Part shown: piece by piece, positions 22,518-34,500 of the stretch
Layout of the letters: each line of letters opens with the position of its first letter
How positions within the stretch are numbered: position 1 is the first letter of the stretch
Origin: Atriophallophorus winterbourni
Taxonomy: Eukaryota; Platyhelminthes; Trematoda; Plagiorchiida; Microphallidae
Length of the DNA: 64,000 bases
Reading direction: 5' to 3'
Assembly: GCA_013407085.1 (NCBI GenBank)
Contig: JACCGJ010012668.1
Coordinates: 1-64,000 of the forward strand
The notes under the pieces: generated by a model
Databases searched by the model: none
Told to the model about the DNA's origin: nothing
Seen by the model: only the letters and a program-made list of their open reading frames with translations
Made by a program: the position numbers and the translations under genes

Positions 22518-25500
22518 GCTCGGAACACCACATTCTTGATTATTGATCAATAATTTGGTGTCTATTATGCGCTTGTGCGAATCGCGCTCCTGGAATGTAA
22601 TTTAGGCTCACTGTCACCACACCAAAATATTTCACTTCTCTAGTGCTTTCCTATTCACCCTTGATCCATTCCGGTACCAAAAACAGTCAACATCTCCAGG
22701 GGGTGTTGTCACATGTTGAAGATTCAACATAATACAATCGCGACGGAATTATCCTCCAAAACCCAAAACATAATCCTAAAATGTTGTACGTGTCTATAAT
22801 GATAAAGCGCGCATCTAACATGGAAACAACATTCAAGTAGTGGAAATAAATAGAAAGGCATTTGCAAGACACTTTTGTTGCGGTTGTCATGGCAATATGA
22901 CATAACCATCATCGCATACTATTTGGCAAACTCTAAAACCTTACCCAACCCACCAATTTAATGTGCGCATCAAGACCATCGCTAAACCGGGTTTTAAAAG
23001 TTTTCCTCAATCAATAACGAAATATTTCATTATGTATGTATGAAATCACAAGCCTGATCCAGGCAGTGTTATAACTGTGTATGCTGCGGGCACAGCCGCG
23101 GGTAAGAGAGAACCATAACCGTTACTGAGCTGATCTATTGTCTGAATTGAATGAATATCATAATAAATGTAGAATGAACGATAATCCATTATGCGCTGAC
23201 GATTAATATTGATTGATGAATAATCGTTGCATTGATAATGATCAATGCGACGCAAGTTCGCTTCTCCGCAGCACAAAGTGCCGCATAGCCAAAGGGCACG
23301 TGGGATAAGATACTGTCAGGAAAATAGCAATACCTGACCTAGCCTGCGTTGTTTATGTTTTCCTCTATCTCCCATCAATTGTGTACATAATATGTTGATC
23401 CTATTTGCACCCTGCTTTCAAATCCGGGATACCGCGCTTAGATTGCACTGCCTTTGCTACACACCCACTTATGCCAGTTCAACTTGCGGTTGATTTCGGA
23501 TAACAGGCTATCGATTAATCAAAGAAGTCTGAGTGTTATCACTTACATGTCTTAACCCCTGTGCATGATGCGGTGCTTTTATTATAATTAATTCGCGTGT
23601 TTGAACCTTGTGGAAATCAAATTTTTGAGAACTATAAAATTTACGCGACGCATCGTCATCCCGTCAATTTCCTGGACTTTAAGCACGAGACGCAACATTT
23701 TCAGTATTGGGTCTCTTGGTTACACGTTTTTTGCCTGTTATCAATTTTAGTGTCACAAGGTTACAGGTGCTACCCCCATGGCTGTCTACCAGGCCTCAAT
23801 GAATGCGAAATGTATGATGCTTATATGTCAGCATGTTTAAAAAACCACATTTTCGCCGCTCCTACTCTTTCTCGCTGTCATCAATATTTTAAATCATGCA
23901 AAGCGACCCGCTTTCCCAATTCTTTGCATAGCCCGGTTCCGACTGGGCCAGTTTCAAAAGACTAATGATAGTCGTTTATATTATTGCACCAATGTAAATG
24001 TCTATCATTCTGGATGTACGCTCATTAGTCCCCTGAAATTGACTCATCAATACCGATACAATGTGTTATTGATTGTTTCCGTGCTCTGTTTGCGCAGCTG
24101 CCCGAACCCGCTGACCTCTGTACCATATGCTACACCAGTGGCAGCACTGGTAAGTCTTGCTTGCCGTTCATTACGTTTATATGGCCTCTTCAACCAGTTC
24201 GTGATGATATAATGCACCACTAAAACGTTTGTTTTAAGATGTACGTCAGGGCAGTTCAATATCAAGAACTAGCTGTTGTCCGTGCAGCAAGTGTCCCTCT
24301 CCACGACGCCATTAGAACAGGAGGAACAGCAAAGGTTGGTACATTTGTCATCGCACGAGTTGCTAGGACGAAGTTGAATAAGACTACAACATGTCTAACG
24401 GACTCCGGATTTTTCCATGCGTGGATATAGCTACAAGATAATAAAAGTTTCAAATAAGGTTTCCACCCGCTCGATTAACTGCCTTCATGGACTTACGAGT
24501 TCTATGCGCCCCAATGAAACTAGTTTTGTGGCGATAATCGTCTGTTTTAGCCCGTTTCTGTCGTGATAAAGAGTTCTGTTGGTCACACAGACCAGAGGTT
24601 ATATCAGACACGCACCGTTAGAGCATTTTCGGTAATGGGAACTTATACCCAAAGCCACTCCGGCGCTGACAACCTTTGCTCTTAATATTGACCATACGAG
24701 TTGGGAAGAACTTGCTCATTACCGTCCACGGTGGAGGCGTCGTCTGCAAGCTTCGTGGTAGTTAAGCGTTCGATATATGCTATCAGTGTCCCTGGTGATG
24801 ATGAAACTCGTGAACAGCAGACACTGCTTTGTTTGTTGAATGTAAGGCACACCGACAGCGTGATCGAGTGCTGCCCATCGCTGTGAGCGCTGCGGTTCAG
24901 ATCGTTCCTCTTGAATATTATGCTTCAGTCGTTTGAAACACTGGCGCCTGAAATGGTCAAGCACTTGCGATGAATGTCCACGGTCAACATCGACCGAATG
25001 AAGTCAACCACATTAAGCCAATATAGCCCAATGTCGCTTTAACACATACGCTTACATTTTCACAATTGTTGATTATATTATTAACTAAGCTTAATGCATT
25101 TTAAACTTTATTAAGCCATGTGTCGCAGCGAATTCCCCACCAGCTAAAGGTATCTCTGTTACACATGAATGTCTTTAGAACATCGGGTTAAAAACGTTTG
25201 GCAAGTGTGTATTTTGATTAAGAGTCATGTCAGCTCTTGCCAGATTAGCTTCTGCCTTACTACACACAATCGGGGCTCTGCGTTCGTGCTAAATGGGCTA
25301 TGCTCTATATTCCATTTTTCGTTTCAATGTTTTGCAAAGTAGGTACTTTCAGCCAGGCTACTGAATTTTTGGTGATATATGTCTCGGCCCCGCCAGACAA
25401 TCAATAGAACCTTGCCTTATGTTTTGCGGATCTTTTTTTCTGAAGAGCCACATGAGGTTAGACTGAACGCGGTGCGTGGGTTCAACACGTTTCTCAGCGT

Positions 25501-28500
25501 CATCGTTCCGTCAAATTTGTTTTGCAGTTTTTTGCGTTGTATGTACTCGCTTCGTTAGCTCCCAACCCCGCACAATGCACTTGGCTGGTGTCGTTAGCTT
25601 TAGGACGTGGTTTATAAGCAGCATTTGATTGATTTCCAGCTGAGCTGATTGGTATGTCACATCTAGTGTTACCGTTTGCGAGCTGAAGTGAACTGACGAT
25701 TAGTTGATGCGCAACTCTCTGACATGAAGAGCGATTATGTCACCAGAATGGTTTGCATGAATAATCTTTTACATCTTTTCTGAACGGTTACGTTGAGGGA
25801 GTAGTTAACCAATGCATCATCTGTTCTCGTGTTTGTCGATTTGTAGACTACAAGTTTTCGATCTTTAATCTTCTGTCGATATCGTTTCCCGTTTGCTTTA
25901 TTCTATCACTACCATCTCTATTTTCTTTTTTCTCATATCTATGTAGGCCTGGGCAACCTGACAGTATCTTAGCCCACCTGAAATCTCTGACTGTGCAGCA
26001 CTTTGCCAGGATAAGGCTTGTGCTTTCATACCATCATTAATAGCGAGCCTCACAAACGCATACCATGCTCGGCCTTTCTGAAACTTCGCTTCGTGTCTAC
26101 CAATTTCCTATAATTATGCATTTTGTTTACCGTACAGGCATTCCCAAAGGTGTTTTGCTCACACATGATCAGTACGTGGACGCAGTGCTTTCAGCCATGA
26201 ACACCCTCGAAGGCAAGGTCAGTTTACACGCATTGCTGTTGTTTGGATAATTTCGTTGAAAGTACATTACCTCCGTTCGTGAGTTTCAGTGTAAACTTGG
26301 ACGCATGACAGTAGTGGTCGATTTCTCTGTTGATTCGTTTGTCTAGCCCGATGATGACTTCAATGATTAATTTTGTCCGCTATCCTTGTGCTGCTTCAAC
26401 CCAAGCCAAACCCATTTCATGCGTGTAAACATCGCGATACATGTCAGTGTGTGAGAGGGATGCAAAAGTACACAAAATCGATTTTTTGCCTCAATTGTTA
26501 TCATTTTTCGTGGTCGCCCGAGGCAAATGTGCGATATCGAGAGGATAAAACTTCTTCCGAGCTCTCGTTTTTATTCACACCGCATTTTACAGAAACATAA
26601 CAGCTTGGGGCGCAAAGAAGGCTGTCTTTGGTTATATACAAAGAATTCGATATTCACCTGATATTGATATTCTTTTAAAGTAAAATATTTAGTTATTTGA
26701 TTGCTGCGTAATCTCAACGATTGCATTAACAAGTTCTTAAATTGAACTTGACGTTTTTCGTCGACTGACAGTCGCATCTATAGCTTTGTCAAACATGGCG
26801 TCTACCTAGATAGATTACTGGATCTAGCAACCATAGTCACAGGAAATCCAGGTTAATCATCGGATGACTATGTCTGTCTCATGTCATTGAAATTCGATAT
26901 ACGGTGCCCCCGATATTTAGCTTAACGGTGTACTCGTATCTTGTCATTCAGATTTCAACATGTTGAAAATCGTTAGCTGGGATTCGGACCCGCAATTCTT
27001 ACGTATTTTAATGGTGTTTTCAGTACAGCACCTTCCGCTATGTTGAGTCCTCTCTCAACTCGTTGACCAAACTGGATTGCATACATTTTTCATTCGAGGT
27101 TTAGTCACTTTCTCCTAGTACGTCTGTTCTTTTTCTTTCTTGAATTTCAGCCTTCGCAATCTATTCAGAATTTCATTGTTTATTTAAGTCGGTCAAGTTA
27201 AGCATTCTTACTTGTCATGGATTGAACGCCATCCTTACCAATGCTTCTTATTCCGAAATCTGTTCACGGAAAGTGTCACATACTATTCTTTATGTCGAGC
27301 ATTATTTTATCTTGAAGGGTGATTTATACACATTTTCATGTTTGTTATAATCTGTGAGAACATTTAGTTCATAAACATGTCCCTTTTTATATAATTATTG
27401 TTATTTTATTTTTATCCAACAATGGCTTACAAGCGCTACTTGTTTACCACTCTTCCAGTGTCTGAGGGTGTGGTGGGTTTTCGCCTGGCAAGCTTTCTCC
27501 CTATAAAAAGCCACAAAAATCCAATGATGACATCACGACGCGGCGGATGTGACTCGCCGCTCCAAAAGTCACTGCCCCTTGTCCTATCCAAGGACATTGT
27601 ATGGTGCACAGGCAAAAACTGAAGTCACCAACCTATCAACGGGGTTATCGGGTTCCGAACTGGAAATTCCCAGAAAAGGGCGTATGAACCGCTTCGTCGG
27701 TCACCGGCCACCGATAGGTGCGAACCTCTCTCGCTCCACTGCCTTGTGGGTAAAAGCTCGGGGTGGGACCCACTAAACGAAATCTCCCCTACTTCGGTGT
27801 AGGCAACCGGGTAGTATCATGCCTACGTTCAACGATGCCGATGACAACGCTTTGTACCCCGCTTCTCGCTATGTACATCTCATTGTTTATGTTGAACGGC
27901 ACTATATCTGTATCAGATTGTGCAAATATAATAATAATAATAATAACTTCCAGTGTCTTAAGGCATGCGGATCCTGATCCATAACAGATAAGTGCAAACA
28001 TCACGAAACCGATCGTGATGTGTGTGTGTGATGGAAATGTATAAACATGATCATGGGTTTAACCCCATATACATGCGTATGGACACGTGATTGAACATGC
28101 TGGTCGTGTCAACCTTAACCAACGGTGACTTTGCCTGGATCAGGCTTGTGCTTTCATTCATTCGTTCATTCAAGAGTGATTTACATGTGCAGACCTTGTT
28201 TACCATTGCTGCACTGTTTCGTGAACGTATTATCCTTACCTGATGGGTGCAAACAACACGAACCCGGTCGTGGGGTGTTTGTGATTGAAATGCGGGCAAC
28301 ATACGGATTTATGCCGCAAGTTTATTTTTTACAAACCTCTTCAACGATTGCGGTAAAACGGATTATTTTTCTACCCAACTTGCGGATATCTAATTTTCTA
28401 GTTCGATCCATCTTTGCATCGTCTGGGGTGATACATTATAAACGGGCTTACTTGAAATTGCGTTTTCGTTTCTCGTATTACTTTGCTATATTCTATGTCA

Positions 28501-31500
28501 ATGCCCCTTGGTTTCTTCTTAGCCGTAACCATTTACTGTGCTAAAGCAAATCTTTGAAAAACATCGCCTTTAGCCTTCCGTATTGATTTTAAATGTTTTT
28601 GTATTCTCTCTATCGTTTCCCCTAGTACGCTCTTCCGTCCACCGTTCACCTCTCGTACCTGCCTTTGGCTCACATTCTTGAACAGCTCGTTTCGGTGAGT
28701 CAATGAGTTTCCTCGTTTCCCATTGCTACCGTTCTGTCTGTTTATTTGATAAAATGCCCCTCTCGGTTCGCTCGGTTTGAGATTATTGTGATGACTGTCC
28801 AATCATCAATCAATAATGCTGTTATTTATATACTTACTGTTTATCTTATGTGTTATTCGAATACTGCGTGTGGTTTATTCTTACTTCTATTCTAATTAAT
28901 ATTGGGCTGTCGACCTTGGCAGAGCCTCTGTGCCAAGAGCAAAATGTGTCAAATTCAAGGGCATGCGGATCCTGATCCTACTGTCCCTAACTGATGAATG
29001 CAAACAGCACGATACCGGTCATGGGATGTGTGTGTGTGCGGTGGAAATGCATGCAAATGAGCTTTTTGTCAAATTTATGTTTTGGGCGTTTTTCGATACA
29101 TTTTCAGCTGGACGTTTCTAAACACACCGTGGCCAAACGTCCAATACTCTGTCCCACAGTTGGATCAAAACATTCGTCCACGTTACACCGATCTATTTTT
29201 GTGTGTCTGCTGAATTTCTGATCACTTGAGCTGTTCGGTTTCTTTTTCTGTCTGTCTGACTGACTTTCTCCAGTTGAGTGGTTCCGAAAACTCGACTTGG
29301 TCACATTGATTTTCTCCACCAATCATTAGTTCGACGTTCGGATCATTTACTGATTTGACCGCTCTTCCTCGACAGTTTCAGTATTTGCCCACATTATTTC
29401 ATAATCGTGAAGTGATTGAATATTAACGTACTGTGTTGCTTGCATTTCTTGCACAATCACCTATCTGCTGTTTCAAGACTCACCGAACCTAATCTTACTG
29501 TCTCCACCTGATGACGGCAAACAGCCAGAAACCGGAAGTGGAGTGTAACTTCAGGGGATGTGAGCAACACATAACTTTGGTCATCCATAAGCGCCTTGAG
29601 CGCTTGACCTGGAATCACTTTGATTCTGTGTTTGAACACCTTGGTTCGTGGTTTGATACCTATTAAACAACGTCTTCAAATTCTAACTTACCATAGTGAT
29701 GTGTTGCTCACATCCCCCGAAATTACACTCCACTACCGTTTTCTGGCTGTTTGCCGTCATCAGGTGGAGACATTAAGATTAGGTTATGTGAGCCTTCCCC
29801 GTTATTAGTACACCAAACATGTTGACAGCAACTGTATCTTTGCCTCAAATAGATTAGTAAAACACTTGACTGGAGCAAAAATTCCCCTTTTCCTTATTTC
29901 AAACATAATGTTTTACCGTACATCCACGAGGACAATAAAAACGGATCACACTATCTTTGTATTTTGATGTAACTCAATCTGCCTCGGTCGTTGTTGATGT
30001 TGGTCAAGTTGATAGATGATCGCGAGCTTACTCTGAAGCCCGAGATGTCTAATGTCTCAGGTTCCCTTAAAATGCTCTACCCAAATCTAAGTAATACGTG
30101 AAAAACGATGTAAACGGTATCCCGTGTCAACCAAATGTATAACTTTTTTCCCCATCATCTTGAATCGTGTTCAGACATTTTATTTGCTTGTTTGTCTTTT
30201 GCGTGCACATCTTATCCCTTTCCACTGACTTTCTTCCAAGCTGTTACTCGTACATGGGTAACCGATATCACATAGACTATTTCGGATTATAGGCTCCAAC
30301 AGATTAACTGGGAGACTGATTTTGGGGCTTTTTACGCTGTTCACTGTTTGCTAATTCACTATTTCCTCTCAAATAAGACACAACTTACGCATGGAATACA
30401 TTGCAAGATGTGCGCTATTAGTTGTGAACGATTGCCTTCAAGCAGCGCTTTCGATCGCTTTACCCCATTCGTCTTATCCAGGAATTTATATCTCGGGGAT
30501 CTTGACGAGGGGATTTGTTTGGCTGTGCACTTTGTCGTTTTTGGTGACTTATGAAGTGCATCTATTGCTAACGGTAAATCTTCCCTATTGTCGACAATGT
30601 TGTCGAGTTAATTTACGTAGTTGTCTATTCAAAACCAGTGACGAGCTTTTAGTCGGGTGTTTAGGAAAACAATTTTATATCCCTAATATCTAATATACTG
30701 CAAACTGTTTGTCATTAAATTATCTATCCGTTTTGCATTTGGGTCCATTTTCCCTGATATTCTATCAACTGGTTGAATCGAAGTTCACCTGTTGCAACCC
30801 TTGTTTCACTTGACTTTTATAGTCGGTCATGTTTATGTCCGGTGCGCGTATCGCCTACCTGACCGGCGGTCTAAACACCATTCTGACCGATTTGCGAGAC
30901 GTTAAACCCACGATTTTGGCTGCTGTGCCCCGAGTGCTCAACCGTTTTCACAATGAATTTTTCAAGAAACTGCCCAAATCTCCCTGTATCCGAAATCTCA
31001 TCCAAAAGACAATTGATAAAAAATTATCTGATCAAGCAAAGTGAGTGTTTTGGCGTGAGTTTGTAATGCTTTTAAACGTCTCGCTTGTTCAGGATAACGA
31101 GGGCAGTGCTACAAATCTAAGGTATCAAAGTAGAGCACCGTAGTACATCTTTTAGAACACTGTTGATTTCAAGCGACAGCCTGTTTATTGATTACCGTCC
31201 TATCGTGAATACTCTTGGTGCTACCCATGTATGCATGCGTGCATGCATGTATGTATGTATGTATGTATGTATGTATGATGTATGAAAGCACAAACCTGAT
31301 GCAGGCAAAGTGCCGCACAGTCAAAGACTGCACGTGGGCGTCTCAAATAGCCTCTGACAACCACGTCCAGTCCTGGCCTGCACGAGTGGCTCCACGAGCA
31401 CGGCGGAACTGCTTCTACCAACAGGAGAAGGGGTGTAACTGGCGCCTGAAAACCAGTTTGCTTCGGGCAGATGGAGCTCGTTAGCCTGGGGGGCATTTCG

Positions 31501-34500
31501 TCTAAGGGAAGGAAAACCACCCTGACTTTAAACCTCTGCTACCTTGCGGGATACCCGATCGCGGGAAAGGCTTCGAGGGAAAACACCAAGAAGAAATCTT
31601 AGCCGAGTCTCGTAGACGGTTAGTTGGTGCACATCACCTCTTTCTGGTAACTCCCTGCTGTCTTGCAGGTCGCACTTGGTTGTGCAAAGGCTAGAGAAGC
31701 TGACTTGAACAAACGCCGAGTGGTGCTAGGGACGCCGCTTTGTACCCAAATTCCCAAGGCCCTTCATTGAAGCTGACTCATCCTCCAGGAGGAGATAGTC
31801 GCACAAAGTAAAAGTAAAGTACGTGAGCTAAGACACTGCCAGGTTGCCTAGTCCTAGACAAATTTGAGATCGACGATAGAAATGAAAATCTTAGTGAGAC
31901 TCCATCGTGTTTCAGCATGCAGCTCACTACTGGTGGCCAATCCATTTAGCACGGTGTTAGTTGCACAGCCCAGCAGTACTGCACGTGCTACGTGTACCAG
32001 TGTCAGCTTTGTGGAAATTTGGCAATTATCTGAAAAATCGAATCCAATCGCTTTTGATGGGCTTCAAGCACAGTACTCCTCGAATTAGCGCGCTGTTGGA
32101 TGGATGATATTTAACAGCGAAATGGATCACCATTTACCGGAGATCGTCAACAAGATTTTTAGAACACATGGACTCTATTTTCTAACCCCGTTTCATCTGT
32201 TTTGGAAAATTTGCAGTATCTTAGCCCATATTCAGTCTATCCCTGAACTGCTTAGATAACCGTACGAATCACATAACAAATTAATGTACACACAGAAAAC
32301 ACTCAGTGAGAAATAACTGTACTAATGGAAGCGTTTCACACACTGCCGCGTTTTGTTTTTCGTAGTTCTTCCGCCATTTGTAAACCACGAATAAATATAA
32401 ACGTTATCTATTCACGCTAGTACAGTACTTCAGTACTCTAAAAGTAATGAGATGCTGAATTCATTGACACTAACAGTGTTTCTTAATTTTATCTGTCTTT
32501 GCAATCTGAGATTATCTTGCTCCATGTGCTGTCTGTCAGACTGCGACACTACCGCGTTCTTCGCTCGTGGTTCCCATGACAGCACACATCTGGACTCTTT
32601 TTCCAACTTGAGTGGCAGTAGTTACATTGATGCGTGTCACAGCATAAATCTCATCCAAAACGTTTACAACCATTGGTCGTCATGTCAATTTTCTTTTTAA
32701 AATTTGGTCTCCAGACCCGGTGCATTTCGACGTTTCCATCGCCATTACTTTTCCAACTCTATCTGTCCGAGTTCACAGCGGAGTCCTAGTTAGCATGCTA
32801 GAAGTATTTCTATTTCCCTCCTCATATCTGTCTAAGCCTAAGCAACTTGACAGTATCTTAGCCCACGTGCAGTCTGTGACTGTGCGGCATTTTGCCTGGA
32901 TCAGGCTTGTGCTTTCATACCATACCATATAGAAGTGAGTGGTGTTTTTTCTTCATAACGACCTATTCTTGGTTACAGGTCAAATATACATTCGCTACAA
33001 TATTGTCAGCTTTTCTGACTCTTCACAAGTATCCGGTTGCAAGGATAAGGCTGGGGGCTGCTCGCCATTCTGATGTGTATCACGTTTTATTCAAAGAATC
33101 GGGTTTTTTTTGGAAAATGGCACCGGCTATTGACATGGAATACTTAGCACTGACTGCAATAGCTTAAGTAAATCGTGTATGAACTCACGCATTTAATATC
33201 ATGCCATCTCACGCAGTTTATTTGACCTCGCATGGGCTAAGATACTGCAAATTTATCCTGGCCTATGTAGAAAATATTAAAAGTTGTAATTACGTTGAGA
33301 CTGGAAGCGATAAGCCAGTTTGACCGCTGTGCCCCGATAACGATAATCAATACATGAAGATTCGCATGCACTTGTAGTGCACTCAAGCACGTGATGGGCC
33401 CATACTGTTTCGCACCCATTCGCTTTCCGAGTTTAGTGCGCTGAGTGCATGCGCATTTGTTACGGTCCACTATGGCGCGTCAATTGTGCACTAAAATCCG
33501 TCGGAGTGTCATAGTTATGCAGATTCATCAGTAGATTTTGGGCGGTACAAGTAGGCGTACTGGTGCCTTGTCTCTGAGTTTACAGTTGCTTTAAAATGCT
33601 GATAGTAAACCCATTTGGTAGTGTGAGAAAGATAAACATGTTTCATTGATCACGCCATGTGATTGCTGAAATGTGTCATTTGATGGCATACGGATTTTGT
33701 CAAGATTGGCAAGTGGATGTTTCATCTGGCACTTTTCATTTCAATGACTTACGGCTATTAAAGTTCATGAAAGTTTGATTACGAGGTAGCGAATCGATGT
33801 GTTTACGCAACGTTTTTTATACTGAGTACTATGTCTAACTATGTAGTACGTGTTCAATGAGCAACCTCATTTTCCTTTCTGTCTACTCTAACCCTAGGAC
33901 ACATCGCCCTCACGAATAAGATTTCTAGACACGGACCAGGAATTTCAACGATCAGACGACACAGGACAGACATCTTAGCAAATATGTTATAAATTCGGAA
34001 AACATCATGATTTTTCCATCTAGTTTGTTGACGAAATGTCGGCAACCCACTATGCAAGATCACATTTAAATAAACAACCACTTTATACAAATTCTGAAAA
34101 TCATAGTCAGTTGTGGTTCTTTGGGTTTTAGAAATCGGGTCAATTGATGCTGAACCACATAAAAGAGCTACTTTTCAGCGTTAAATTACCACCTTGATAC
34201 TTGAAAAATCCATTTATCGCTTTATTTAGCTTCATTAGCTTCATATCGTTTGTCCGATGATCAAGTCATCTTTCCAGGACTACCCGACGAATCGTCATTT
34301 GTATACACAAATATTCGGGCAGTCTCCTGCAAACTGATGTCTTAGTTCCGTCACGGCTTTTTTGAACATATTGATATCCTTGTTACTTAATCCTCGGCAA
34401 CAGCCATACACCGTCTCCTATCTTTGTCTACAGCATCGGTGCACGGCAGTTCCTCCATGCGGCACCGTGCTATATTGATTCGTCACTGGTGCAAATGCAT

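Larger units (their letters stand above)
27955..29065 (+). repeat. Cluster of three copies of repeat R3 around ACSL exon 9
   Basis: Copies at about 27960-28060, 28228-28300 and 28955-29055. They share GGCATGCGGATCCTGATCC (first and third), ATGGGTGCAAACA-CACGAA, CCGGTCGTGGGGTGT and GTGTGTG-GAAATG. The first and second are separated by other DNA, and the second and third by exon 9. No coding capacity. Confidence 0.7.

Noticed and set aside
22312..22533. Open frame with a run of about 28 asparagines on the minus strand
   Set aside because: It is the (TTA)n microsatellite read as AAT codons. The flanks have no coding features.
23597..23965. 122-codon cysteine-containing frame in ACSL intron 6, considered as a missing exon
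   Set aside because: Its sequence does not resemble ACSL, and it would add far too many residues at that point.
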